Positions 16,515-24,344 of a stretch of 30,201 bases of DNA are shown piece after piece. How positions within the stretch are numbered: position 1 is the stretch's first letter; every line of letters begins with the position of its first letter. The notes under the pieces are model-generated. The model saw only the letters and a list, made by a program, of their open reading frames with translations. It was not told the origin of the DNA and did not search any database. Origin of the DNA: DATLZU01 sp035573855 (lineage in GTDB: Bacteria > Nitrospirota > Nitrospiria > Nitrospirales > Nitrospiraceae). The stretch is taken from the NCBI GenBank assembly GCA_035573855.1, contig DATLZU010000047.1, positions 1-30,201 of the forward strand. Reading direction: 5' to 3'. Position numbers and translations under genes: made by a program.

Positions 16515-17634
16515 CCTCTACGTTGAGCTGAGCGGCAATTCCCAAGACGACGTCAAGTCGCTCGTTACCGGCAATCATCGGGAACTTGAGGTTCAGGACA
16601 TTGCCGAGCGGATTCGGTTGCTGACGGGAGTTGCAGCACAGAACCCTTCGACCAGAGATTACGCAGTTGCTGGCGACCAGAAACAGGGTGGAGGATACAA
16701 GAGTCTCGTCCATTCTAAGAGCGGCTCTAAGGGTACTCCGTATGCCAAAGAACTGATAGCCTCGGAATGGAAGCGCCTTGAGCACCTTGGGTTACTGAGG
16801 CCCTCGCCCAATCTAATCAACACCATGCCCCTTGGCTCCTGGTTCCTGCAATTCACCTTCACGCTGGCCAAACCGTGGATGAGCAAGGACGACGCCCCGT
16901 TTTACGTCGCTGAAAGTGTCAATCCGGTGCGCAAGGATAAGGTGTTCAAGGTGCCGACAATGTCGGCGGCGAGCTGGAAGGGCTTGCTGCGCTGGACGGC
17001 GATGCATGTCCGTTTAGCTCTCAAAAAGGACGAACCGAGCGACGAGGACTTCGCCGCAGAGCGCTTTCGGCAGACGCTGCTCTTTGGCGACGAAAAGGGT
17101 GAAGAGCCTGGGCAGACCAAGGATTTTGCGGCGTACCTGGATGGTTCGAAGCCATCGGCAAGAGAACTCTACGTGCGGAAGGTCAAGGAGTACTTCCTAG
17201 GCGACGCTAATGCCAAGGATATGCCTCATCACTCAGGGCGTCTGAGTTTCTACCCGACCTTCTTCGACCTGATCGACGTAGAGGTCATCAACCCGCACTC
17301 GCGCGGGACGAAAGCCGGCACACACCCCATTTACCTGGAATGCGTCCCCGCCGGTGCCAAGGGCACATTCAGCCTGCTCTACGTTCCCTTCGACCTGATC
17401 GGCAAACCTGAAAATGAAGTGAAAGCTCAGGCGAAAGAAGATCTGTTACGGGTCGCCGAGGCTGTGAGCGCCATGATGCTGACGTATGGCTTTTCCGCCA
17501 AGCGTACGAGCGGCTATGGGACGGCACGCGACGAGATTGAGAACGGCGTCGTGCGGACACGTGCCAGACCGCAAGGCTGGCCGCTGACCCGGCTGGGCAA
17601 GCTTGCCAGCGAGGTGAAGGATGTCCGAGTCTAA
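16504..17634 (+). CDS. cmr6: Type III RAMP protein Cmr6-like (Cas7 group)
   Basis: 376 residues from the ATG at 16504, overlapping the cmr1 stop by 11 bases; GGGGAG lies upstream. The RAMP helix is PTMSAASWKGLLRWTAMHVR, followed by HHSGRLSFYPTFFDLIDVEVINPH and the C-terminal glycine-rich segment YGFSAKRTSGYGTA. These are the Cmr6 hallmarks: a GRL-F-(D) strand, a v-NPH segment, and a G-GAKTSxGYG type loop. It is longer than many Cmr6 proteins because of an N-terminal extension of about 100 residues. It should occupy the 3'-end part of the complex beside Cmr1. Confidence 0.8.
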   Translation: MSYDLYVELSGNSQDDVKSLVTGNHRELEVQDIAERIRLLTGVAAQNPSTRDYAVAGDQKQGGGYKSLVHSKSGSKGTPYAKELIASEWKRLEHLGLLRPSPNLINTMPLGSWFLQFTFTLAKPWMSKDDAPFYVAESVNPVRKDKVFKVPTMSAASWKGLLRWTAMHVRLALKKDEPSDEDFAAERFRQTLLFGDEKGEEPGQTKDFAAYLDGSKPSARELYVRKVKEYFLGDANAKDMPHHSGRLSFYPTFFDLIDVEVINPHSRGTKAGTHPIYLECVPAGAKGTFSLLYVPFDLIGKPENEVKAQAKEDLLRVAEAVSAMMLTYGFSAKRTSGYGTARDEIENGVVRTRARPQGWPLTRLGKLASEVKDVRV

Positions 17635-20263
17635 GTTGGAAACGCTCAAGCAACATCGCAAAGATCTCCTGCTGGCTGAGGTGGCGGCGTGGCTGCATGA
17701 CATGGGCAAGTGCTCGGATGAGCACGTCACCCACCAGGCATCCGACTGCCCATCTGGGCATCAGTATCGATACAAGACGGCGCAGTCTTATCTCCTCCCC
17801 GCGTCTATTCCGCCCGTTTCCCTCCTCGGTGACGCCGTTAGCGTTAAAGACCTCATTGAAAAAGGGGTGCCCAAGGCTATCAGCCAGCAATCGGAGCCTT
17901 GGATATTGCGTGTCTTGGGGCGTTGCCACTCGGTCGCCCATGTCGAGAAGGAGCTAGATGATAATGACAAATCGACCAAGCAGCGGAAGAGCGATACCAG
18001 GTTAAGCAGTGCATTTGGCATTGAAGGGCCTCCCGTGAGCGGATTGACATCGCTCCTCAATGGGCTGCCCTTTGGGTCATTGACGGACTACAATGCCTTC
18101 ATCGCGGCGGTAAAGGATGCGTTTGCGAGAGCAATAGGGGACACACGCCGCCCAGTCAATGAGGTGACGCTGACGGATTGGTCGGCCACGGTGTCATGCT
18201 TGTACAAGTCAGCACTAGCAGGTGCGCTACTTGGCACCCAACCGGACCCAGATGACCTCCGCTGGCGGCTGCTTCGCATCAATTTCGATGTCCTCGGCCT
18301 ATACGCGAAGGCGATCAAGATCGCTGACCTGCTCGCTTATCAAGATGTGGTGCGCGGAGCCTGCGAGGCCGTCAAACGGCTGGTAGAAGACGAGTATCCT
18401 CTGGGCAACGAGGTCTATCGCGATACCACCGGCGTCTACTTTACCTTTCCTGACCTCGATCTGTGGCCGGAACTCCGCGATCTGCTGCGCAAGACCGTGG
18501 AGGGGGTCGAGGGAGAACTCATGCCACGCATCGCCGTGGGGAGCGCCCTGGGCCAGAAAGCAACCGAGCAACTTGCGCGTATCCTTCACCACGAGCGAAG
18601 CGAAGCCCGAAAAGCTCTGGCCTATCCTGTCGATCCAGAAAACGACAGCCTCTGCTGGCAGCACCAATGGAGCAACGCTCCATCCAAGAGCGAGGTCTGC
18701 CCAATCTGTCGCCTGCGTCCAATGCCAGAGGGCGAGGAAACCTGTGAGCACTGCTGGAACCGTCGCCAGTCTCGGATCGAGGCGTGGAAGAACAACCCAG
18801 CCCAAACGATCTGGCTCGACGAGATCGCCGACCACAATGACCGCATCGCGTTGCTGGTGGGCAAGTTCGATCTCAATAACTGGCTCTCCGGGGACCTTGT
18901 TCAAACGATGCTGGTTCAGGCGAAGCAAAACGATCCTGAAGGCTGCAAGCCGAAGAATCCATCCCCTGCCCGTCTCCGCCGCGTTTGGGAAACCTGCCAG
19001 CGATTCTGGGCCGATACGGTGGAGAATACGATCCTGGAGCAATATCAGTACACCAACGACAGGTCGGACGTTGCTTTGCGCTGTTCGCGGCTGTTCGTCA
19101 CCCCGGACAACAAAGCGGTGTGGAGAGAGAATGTTCCCTACGACGGGACCATCGGTGGCCAGCCAATCAGCCTGCTCTGGCGGAATAACGAAAAGCATTT
19201 CGTCACGATCATCAACTTGCAACTGGCGGCAGGAGGGGCCAAGACGCTGCAGGAAGTTCAAGACAAATGGTCGAGACAAGGGATCGAAGTCAGCGACCCC
19301 GATAACCCGCGTAAGCGCATTCAGTTCAAGATAGACGCCGTCGCGCGGGCAACAGACTCGTGGGGACAGTACCGGCCGTACCTGACCCTGCTCACTTCAC
19401 CCGATCAGTTCCTCGCCTTCATACCGGCCAGTGAGTCTCTGGCGATCGCGGAGCGAATTCGCCAGGAGTACCAAAGACAGTTCGGCAAGGTGCAGAATCG
19501 CCTCCCACTGTTCCTGGGCCTCGTGTTTTTCCAGCGCAAGACGCCGCTGATGGCAGTGATGGATACCGCACGGCGGATGCTGAAACAGCTCCCTATCCCT
19601 ATGCATGAAGAAACCTGGACGGTCGAATGCAGCCGCCAAGGCAACCCGAACTGGCACCTGCGTTTGAGCCGTGGGGAACAACGCGTGAGTCTCGACGTAC
19701 CTGTTACGATGGGAGACGGCACGACTGAAGATGCGTGGTATCCCTATTTCTTTGTCGAGAACGGCGTGAATATAAACGGCCGCCTTTATCGCTTTCAGCA
19801 CAACGACGGTCGCTGGCTTGTCCACGTCAAGGATCTTCACGAAGGCGACCGGATTAGTATTACGCCTTGCCGCTTTGCCTATCTGTTTTTGGAACATACG
19901 GCGCAGCGTTTCCGCTTCGACCCTGATCGCGACGTCAGTCTCCTCGACGAGTTACCACTCTTAATCGAGATGTGGGAGCGGCTTCACCAGAGCGGTATTA
20001 CCGATACCGACCTACGCGGCGTGGCCGCCATTTTGGAAACCAAAGCTGAAATGTGGGGCTGTGAATCACAGGAATTCCTCCATCTGACCGAAACCACTCT
20101 GAAAGTATCCGGCCTCTGGCAACGGAAGGACAAACCGGACACGGTTACCCCGGAAGAGGTTCTGAGCGGCCGATTTTCGCGCTGCTTGGAGCTGTATCTC
20201 CGTATTCTCAAAGCTCGGTTGAAGAAGGAGAGAGACCATGAGCAGCAACCCGCAACCGTATGA
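17621..20263 (+). CDS. csx11: Type III-C Cas10 (Csx11 family), cyclase motif absent
   Basis: 880 residues, ATG overlapping the cmr6 stop by 14 bases. An HD nuclease motif is at H26-D27 (AAWLHDMGK). A treble-clef zinc site follows (CPIC 360-363, CEHC 375-378). The first Palm strand reads ALLVGKFDLNNWLSG (near 410). At the second Palm hairpin, where active Cas10 has GGDD, I read LTSPDQFLAFIPA (592-604). No GGDD or GGDE occurs in the protein, so cyclic-oligoadenylate synthesis is not expected. Size, zinc knuckle and Palm sequence fit Csx11, the divergent Cas10 of subtype III-C. The HD could still give single-strand DNase activity. No CARF effector is encoded nearby, which fits a signalling-dead Cas10. 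Confidence 0.85.
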   Translation: MSESKLETLKQHRKDLLLAEVAAWLHDMGKCSDEHVTHQASDCPSGHQYRYKTAQSYLLPASIPPVSLLGDAVSVKDLIEKGVPKAISQQSEPWILRVLGRCHSVAHVEKELDDNDKSTKQRKSDTRLSSAFGIEGPPVSGLTSLLNGLPFGSLTDYNAFIAAVKDAFARAIGDTRRPVNEVTLTDWSATVSCLYKSALAGALLGTQPDPDDLRWRLLRINFDVLGLYAKAIKIADLLAYQDVVRGACEAVKRLVEDEYPLGNEVYRDTTGVYFTFPDLDLWPELRDLLRKTVEGVEGELMPRIAVGSALGQKATEQLARILHHERSEARKALAYPVDPENDSLCWQHQWSNAPSKSEVCPICRLRPMPEGEETCEHCWNRRQSRIEAWKNNPAQTIWLDEIADHNDRIALLVGKFDLNNWLSGDLVQTMLVQAKQNDPEGCKPKNPSPARLRRVWETCQRFWADTVENTILEQYQYTNDRSDVALRCSRLFVTPDNKAVWRENVPYDGTIGGQPISLLWRNNEKHFVTIINLQLAAGGAKTLQEVQDKWSRQGIEVSDPDNPRKRIQFKIDAVARATDSWGQYRPYLTLLTSPDQFLAFIPASESLAIAERIRQEYQRQFGKVQNRLPLFLGLVFFQRKTPLMAVMDTARRMLKQLPIPMHEETWTVECSRQGNPNWHLRLSRGEQRVSLDVPVTMGDGTTEDAWYPYFFVENGVNINGRLYRFQHNDGRWLVHVKDLHEGDRISITPCRFAYLFLEHTAQRFRFDPDRDVSLLDELPLLIEMWERLHQSGITDTDLRGVAAILETKAEMWGCESQEFLHLTETTLKVSGLWQRKDKPDTVTPEEVLSGRFSRCLELYLRILKARLKKERDHEQQPATV

Positions 20264-21200
20264 CGTCTTGCGTTATTTTGTCTTGGCGCTCGATCCGATC
20301 CACGTGGGCACTGGGGGCTATCGCCTGGGGCGCGTGGACATGAGCATTGTGCGCGAGCCGGGCACTAACCTCCCGAAAATTCCTGGCACGAGCCTTTCGG
20401 GTGCCTGCCGCACCTACGCAGCGATGGCTGAGGGGCGCTACCGCTGGCAACAGAACGGCAAGACCTATGTGTGCGCTGGCGCTGGACAACCCGACGAAGG
20501 ACGAAAGGTTGAAGGGCACTGCGGCAAGTACGATTGTCCCGTCTGTGTCACGTTCGGCTTCACCAAGGGCGACGCTGGCAGTTTCCAGGGCCTGGCCCAG
20601 TTTTCCGACGCGCGGCTGATATTCTTTCCCGTCCATTCCCTTGCTGGCCCTGTCTGGGTTACCTGCCCCGGCATCCTGAGCGATCTGGGCATCAGTGAAT
20701 CTGTCACAAATGCCGGCGTGCGCGTGGCGAATGGCGTGAAGGTGCAGGGCAAACTCAACCTCGGCTGGCTGATGCTGAGTGCGCAAACAGGCTTCGCTCC
20801 CGATAGGAGTAAGCTCCGCGGAGTGCCCGAAGAAGTGCTGACGCGCGCCGTGCTCGTTTCTAACAAACTCTTCGGCCAGATCGTCAACGACAACCTCGAA
20901 GTCCGTACTTCGGTGAGCATCGATCCTTCGACTGGCGCTGCAGCGGATCAGGCGCTTTTTACCTATGAAGCTCTCCCGCGCGCCAGTGTTCTCGCTTTCG
21001 ATGTCGTGTCTACCGATCCGAAGTTTTATCTCATTGCGGGTCAAGAGCCTTTGAAAAACGCTGGAGGCTTGCAGGCGGTCAAAGCTACGATCCATAAAGG
21101 TCTCCGACTGTTCGAACCCCTTGGCATCGGCGGAATGAACACGCGCGGCATGGGCCGCTTAAAGGTGCTCGGATTCCCTAAGAGCGGAGGCACGCAATGA
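20238..21200 (+). CDS. cmr4: Type III RAMP protein Cmr4-like, target-RNA slicer (Cas7 group)
   Basis: 320 residues. The ATG at 20238 overlaps the csx11 stop by 26 bases and has AAGGAG (20225-20230) seven bases upstream. The N-terminus PIHVGTGGYRLGRVDMSIVRE (20-40), followed by LPKIPGTSLSGACRTYA, is diagnostic of Cmr4/Csm3. D34 in GRVDMSI is at the position of the Asp that cuts target RNA every six bases in known Cmr4/Csm3. A Cys cluster (GHCGKYDCPVC, about 95-104) could bind zinc. The C-terminal G-rich loop is GIGGMNTRGMGRLKV. Cleavage of target RNA should therefore be intact even though the Cas10 cyclase is not. Confidence 0.9.
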   Translation: MSSNPQPYDVLRYFVLALDPIHVGTGGYRLGRVDMSIVREPGTNLPKIPGTSLSGACRTYAAMAEGRYRWQQNGKTYVCAGAGQPDEGRKVEGHCGKYDCPVCVTFGFTKGDAGSFQGLAQFSDARLIFFPVHSLAGPVWVTCPGILSDLGISESVTNAGVRVANGVKVQGKLNLGWLMLSAQTGFAPDRSKLRGVPEEVLTRAVLVSNKLFGQIVNDNLEVRTSVSIDPSTGAAADQALFTYEALPRASVLAFDVVSTDPKFYLIAGQEPLKNAGGLQAVKATIHKGLRLFEPLGIGGMNTRGMGRLKVLGFPKSGGTQ

Positions 21201-21589
21201 ACGCTGAAAAGACCGGCTTGAACCTAGATCGCCTGTGCGCTCAATACGGGTGGGAAATGGCCAGGCAGGTTCACGAAACGCTGGGGAAGAATGCAGAAAA
21301 CCACATTACCAAATCCCTCGGCGTTCTTCAGGAAGATGGGGTATATGCATTTTTCCTCTATCAACGCTCGCGTAGCGACGGGAATCTTGGCCAGCGGGCC
21401 GCAAATTTATTGGCCGATGAAAAGATTGATCTTCTAGCAAAGGATACAACCGATACAGACCAAGCGTTGGCAGAGATCAGAAAACCCAACGGTCTCGCGG
21501 ATCATATCGACGCACTTCTTCTTGCCAAACGTCTCTTGGAGCAAGCCTTGATCTACGCCCGCTATCATGTGAAAGCGATGAAGGCCTAA
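21197..21589 (+). CDS. cmr5: Type III small subunit Cmr5-like (Cas11)
   Basis: 130 residues, all-helical by composition, ATG overlapping the cmr4 stop (ATGA, 21197-21200). The segment AENHITKSLGVLQEDGVYAFFLYQRSR (about 33-59) is typical of Cmr5, whose family carries a Y..-a.klP..i..nGL..al.fl pattern. Small subunits stack along the Cas7 backbone opposite the crRNA and stabilise target binding. It is followed by the cas5-like gene after two bases. Confidence 0.85.
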   Translation: MNAEKTGLNLDRLCAQYGWEMARQVHETLGKNAENHITKSLGVLQEDGVYAFFLYQRSRSDGNLGQRAANLLADEKIDLLAKDTTDTDQALAEIRKPNGLADHIDALLLAKRLLEQALIYARYHVKAMKA

Positions 21590-21591
21590 AC

Positions 21592-22470
21592 ATGGCATGG
21601 CGAGTGTACCGGGTTGCTTACGAGTTGCGGAGCCCGCTCCACGTTGGCTACCACAAGATCGGTAACGTGCAGCGGACGCGCTATTACGTGCCGGCCCGTA
21701 ACATCTGGGGAGCGATCACCGAAAAGTTAACGCGCGCAGGCTTCACGGCGTCCGGCGTCGCAGAAGGGGACTACGTCGCGATCGGCGAGTGGGTCAGGCA
21801 GCACTGCGCATTCAGCTACTGGTTCTTTCACGCAGGCGAACAACTGCTTTTTCCGAGCTTTCAGACTACTGGCGTTCTATACGGTCATCTGACGGAATCC
21901 GTCTTTACGCAACGGTATCTTTCGGCACATGTGACGACAGCGCTCGATGCTGCAACAACCTCGGCTGAATTAGGGAGCTTGCACGAAATTGAGATCATAG
22001 TACCGAACGAGGGAGACGATGCCCACCGGCTAACGCTAGCAGGCTGGATCTTTCTTGATGACATTGCAGTATGCGCGCTGGGAGACGAAAGCAAGTGGGG
22101 CCGGTGGCTCGGAGATCTTCAGATGGGTGGAGAGCGGCGGTATGGGTTCGGACAGGTGCGTCTGGGCAAGAACGGATGGCAGCCACAGAGCGATGGTCGT
22201 ATCTTCGATCGTGATAAGGTCCGCCTTGGAGAAGACCGCCCACAGGTTCAGGTCACACAAGGCCAGCCTTTCCTCGCCCATACCCTCGCACAGGGAGTCT
22301 GCGCATCTGGAGCAATTGAGCCGTTGATAGGGAGAGAAACGGTTCGCAGCGATCGGTTCGGGGGCAGGCTGACAGGCGCCCAGATGTGCTGGATACCGGG
22401 CTCAATTTGTGAAACGACCCTTTGGCTTGAATTTACTCCCGGAGGAACATGGAAAAAGGCTGCTGTGTGA
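21592..22470 (+). CDS. Type III Cas5-group RAMP (Cmr3-like)
   Basis: 292 residues, beginning two bases after the cmr5 stop. The N-terminal strand and loop YRVAYELRSPLHVGYHKIGNVQRTRYYVPARNIWGAITEKL is a RAMP opening with the PxrnxwGAi helix. The middle has a second half-RAMP ending in the glycine-rich LQMGGERRYGFGQVRLGKNG (about 177-196). By elimination and by position last in a cmr1-cmr6-cas10-cmr4-cmr5 cassette it should be the Cas5-group subunit that binds the crRNA 5' handle together with Cas10. It could be Cmr3-like or Csx10-like; I cannot tell which from sequence alone, so no symbol is given. Confidence 0.75.
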   Translation: MAWRVYRVAYELRSPLHVGYHKIGNVQRTRYYVPARNIWGAITEKLTRAGFTASGVAEGDYVAIGEWVRQHCAFSYWFFHAGEQLLFPSFQTTGVLYGHLTESVFTQRYLSAHVTTALDAATTSAELGSLHEIEIIVPNEGDDAHRLTLAGWIFLDDIAVCALGDESKWGRWLGDLQMGGERRYGFGQVRLGKNGWQPQSDGRIFDRDKVRLGEDRPQVQVTQGQPFLAHTLAQGVCASGAIEPLIGRETVRSDRFGGRLTGAQMCWIPGSICETTLWLEFTPGGTWKKAAV

Positions 22471-22523
22471 TTTCGTACCAGACTTCCTAAACCTGGACGC
22501 GAAAGAGGACACTCGGAGGATTC

Positions 22524-22700
22524 ATGTCCTCGGACTTGATGAACCGGCAGAATCATATCTTCACCGTGGTACCGCGAGCGGTGGTAGAGAATGCCCTCGA
22601 TTGGCGCCTGCCCGTTTTCGAGGCCGGCCGGTACCTCCTCGCCTTCGACGGCGCGGCGCTGCTGCTGGTGGAACTCTGGCGGCGGCAGCATGCCGGATGA
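22524..22700 (+). CDS. Small ORF of 58 residues ending in the AALLLVELW repeat
   Basis: An ATG at 22524, four bases after GGAGG (22515-22519), opens a 58-codon frame ending at TGA 22698-22700. Its second half (FEAGRYLLAFDGAALLLVELWRR) coincides with a DNA segment that recurs twice in the next 1.7 kb, each time with the same frame open and closed by a stop a few codons after ELW. That recurrence is the only evidence for coding. The rest of the 300-base gap between the cas5-like gene and the antitoxin at 22775 holds no other gene I can support. Confidence 0.4.
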   Translation: MSSDLMNRQNHIFTVVPRAVVENALDWRLPVFEAGRYLLAFDGAALLLVELWRRQHAG

Positions 22701-22715
22701 ACGGAATGAGATGAC
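22622..22715. repeat. Short dispersed repeat, copy 1
   Basis: The core at 22622-22679 (GGCCGGCCGG...GTGGAACTCTGG) is followed 22 bases later by CGGAATGAGATGAC (22702-22715). The core recurs almost exactly at 23434-23491, and its last part plus the CGGAATGAGATGAC tail recurs at 24339-24407. No terminal inverted repeats or target duplications are visible. Confidence 0.75.
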
Positions 22716-22774
22716 TCGTTACAGATGTTCGACGATAATCTGCTTCAGGCGTTGTAGGTGGGAGGGAACACGGC

Positions 22775-22993
22775 ATGAAGACCTATAAGGGGATTGTGAA
22801 AGGCAACATGATTGTGCTTGACGAGACACCGGATCTTCCCGATGAGTGCCCGGCCCTCGTGGAGATCAAGCCGCTTGATCAGGCCGCGAAAGACGAGGAG
22901 ATCACAAAGCACCAGCTTGAGCTGTTGAAGCACCCGCATAAAGGAGGAAAGCTTCTCTACCGCCGCCGCGAGGAACTCTATGACCGCTGGTGA
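22775..22993 (+). CDS. Antitoxin partner of the PIN toxin
   Basis: 72 residues from an ATG seven bases after GGGAGGGA. The sequence KTYKGIVKGNMIVLDETPDLPDECPALVEIKPL forms a small N-terminal beta domain typical of short antitoxins paired with PIN ribonucleases (DUF104-like). An acidic/basic helix and the tail GKLLYRRREELYDRW follow, the kind of C-terminal segment that wraps the toxin. The stop lies 14 bases inside the PIN gene, so the pair is translationally coupled. The antitoxin frame is complete. Confidence 0.75.
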   Translation: MKTYKGIVKGNMIVLDETPDLPDECPALVEIKPLDQAAKDEEITKHQLELLKHPHKGGKLLYRRREELYDRW

Positions 22994-23433
22994 GCGGCTG
23001 ATTGATACCAACGTCCTGGTTCACGCCTACGTGCTCCTGGACACACGGAAACAGCCCGCTGCTAAAGCTTTGGTTTTTTCTATCTGGCAAGAGGGCGGCG
23101 GCCTGACCACAATGCAGAACCTGTGTGAGTTCTTTCATGTTGCTACCAGTAAGATCGAACACCCTATGCCGGCCGATCAAGCTGGGCGCATTGTGAAGGA
23201 AATTCTCAGTTCGACCAAATGGCACGTCTTGGATCGTAGCGTGGGTACCGTCATCCAAGCCATTGAATTGGTCACACTGCATCACACCTCTTTCATGGGA
23301 CGCCATGATCGCGGCCTGCATGCTGGAACACGGAGTCAGCAGCATCGTCACGGAGAACGAACGGGACTTCAAAAAGATTCCCGGCTTAATCGTCATCAAT
23401 CCGTTCAAGGCCCGCGTCCAGCGCGAGAGATAA
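22980..23433 (+). pseudogene. PIN-domain toxin (VapC-like), frameshifted
   Basis: The ATG at 22980 overlaps the antitoxin end. The N-terminus RLIDTNVLVHAYVLLD carries the first catalytic Asp of PIN nucleases, and LTTMQNLCEFFHV carries the conserved Glu. After TLHHTSF the frame breaks: dropping one base at about 23295 (the A in TTTCATGGGA) restores WDAMIAACMLEHGVSSIVTENERDFKKIPGLIVINPF and a TAA at 23431-23433. The remaining acidic PIN residues (Asp of WDA and Asp of RDF) are in the lost part, so the encoded protein should be inactive. Left uncorrected, the original frame runs on to 23600. Repeat copy 2 begins at the base right after the TAA. Confidence 0.82.
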
Positions 23434-23491
23434 GGCCGGCCCGTACCTGCTCGCCTTCGACGGCGCGGCGCTGCTGCTGGTGGAACTCTGG
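23434..23491. repeat. Short dispersed repeat, copy 2
   Basis: Almost identical to the core of copy 1; I see only two substitutions (CCGG to CCCG, and CTCCTC to CTGCTC). The frame GPYLLAFDGAALLLVELW stays open and stops at TAG six codons later. This copy abuts the PIN stop codon on the left and lies about 20 bases from the end of the ancestral mazF frame on the right. The CGGAATGAGATGAC tail of copies 1 and 3 is absent. Confidence 0.78.
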
Positions 23492-23508
23492 AAGGGATCG
23501 GTACAGGT

Positions 23509-23862
23509 TTAGTCATTCTCGACAAGATCGAGAACCTCACGAAGCGCTTCTTCAACCTTCGCCATTTGAGGCCTTGATAGGCGGGCCAGTGGCCCTTTGA
23601 TGAGACGGCGATTGTCGATGGCTCAGAGTTGGTCGGTGAGGAGATCCGCATCCCGCCGTAACCGGCCGGATGCCGCGATTCTGATGCGCAACGGCTCATC
23701 CTCCTCGACCAGATTGGTGGTCAGGGGAACGATGAGCGTGGATGGGTGGGCCGCATCGAGCAGCGCTTGGGCTTGCACGATGAGAACCGGTCTCGTTTTT
23801 CCGGGTTCGGTGCCCTGTTGCGGATCGAGATCGGCAAGCCAAATCTCTCCCCGATTAGGCAT
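23509..23862 (-). pseudogene. mazF: MazF/PemK-family toxin with internal stop codon
   Basis: The frame starts at 23862 and overlaps the RHH antitoxin stop by 8 bases. NRGEIWLADLDPQQGTEPGKTRPVLIVQ is the standard MazF N-terminus, with the catalytic-region Arg in GKTRPV and the strand STLIVPLTTN. At 23623-23625 a TGA interrupts DQL/AIDNRRL, where family members have an Arg codon; a single C-to-T change in CGA explains it. Beyond the stop the same frame continues with AIDNRRLIKGPLARL and a C-terminal helix (MAKVEEALREVLDLVEND) to TAA at 23511-23509. A full protein would have 117 residues; the present one has 79 and lacks the C-terminal helix. Confidence 0.85.
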
Positions 23863-24091
23863 CAGGAGCCTGCTCGATGGCCGCGAATTCGGCGTTCACC
23901 CGCAGGCTTTCTTCGCGGACCTTCTGGGAGACCTCCGCCAGACGTTTGGCGCGCAGTTTCCGCTTGATCTCCCCGTTCATCCGTTCGATCGCCCGTCGGA
24001 TATACGCGGCGCGCGACAGATGCAGCGTTTTGGCACAACGTTGACTGGTCTCCAAGAGATCATCCGGTAACTTTAACGAAATGGCACCCAT
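23855..24091 (-). CDS. Ribbon-helix-helix antitoxin (partner of MazF)
   Basis: 78 residues from an ATG at 24091, preceded on the - strand by GAGGAG six bases upstream. The N-terminal MGAISLKLPDDLLETSQRCAKTLHLSRAAYIRRAIERMN has the CopG/Arc layout: one beta strand for DNA contact, then two helices. The C-terminal AEVSQKVREESLRVNAEFAAIEQ is the likely toxin-binding helix. Its 3' end overlaps the start of mazF, so the two are one operon. Two copies of GATACTCC (24093-24100 and 24119-24126), 26 bases apart, lie just upstream and could be its operator. The frame is intact. Confidence 0.82.
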   Translation of the reverse strand: MGAISLKLPDDLLETSQRCAKTLHLSRAAYIRRAIERMNGEIKRKLRAKRLAEVSQKVREESLRVNAEFAAIEQAPDA

Positions 24092-24150
24092 GGATACTCC
24101 TCGTCGATCTGCATTGTTGATACTCCATCATAATAAGGATTGGGATTCTA

Positions 24151-24344
24151 CTGCTCGGCTGCGAAACTGGTCATCCTCACCGGATCATCTTGTTCGGCTC
24201 GGCCGCTCGTGGGCTGAGGGAGCCGGACTCCGATGTGGACGTGCTCGCGGGCTCGTCCGGCGTCCCGCACCGAGGCGAGACAGCGTGCAAACGATCGGCG
24301 GCCCGGCTCCTCGGGAAGAAAAGGAACGTCCGCACCGACCTTCT
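24151..24344 (+). pseudogene. MNT nucleotidyltransferase fragment
   Basis: The + frame reads HPHRIILFGSAARGLREPDSDVDVL (24169-24243), an unmistakable minimal nucleotidyltransferase core (GSAARG plus DSDVD), then a less conserved stretch with RGETACKRSAARLLGKKRNVRTDLL. It then joins the AALLLVELW repeat instead of the expected C-terminal part, and no good start lies upstream. It is the debris of a third nucleotidyltransferase gene; no matching HEPN fragment is visible beside it. The 380 bases between the RHH antitoxin and the next gene contain only this fragment and repeat copy 3. Confidence 0.72.

Noticed and set aside
18299..19279. 326-codon - strand frame opposite csx11
   Set aside because: Shadow of the csx11 codons; no domain or ribosome-binding site.
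17621..20263. Reading the Palm domain of Cas10 as an active GGDEF/GGDD cyclase
   Set aside because: No GGDD or GGDE sequence occurs; the corresponding hairpin reads TSPDQF.
22471..22523. Possible continuation of the cas5-like protein in another frame (DFVPDFLNLDAKEDTRRIHVLGLDEPAES)
   Set aside because: The cas5-like gene already has a plausible end and I recognise no conserved segment in the continuation; a small remnant is possible but unsupported.
23597..24070. 157-codon + strand frame opposite mazF and the RHH antitoxin
   Set aside because: Antisense to two recognisable genes; no ribosome-binding site or domain.
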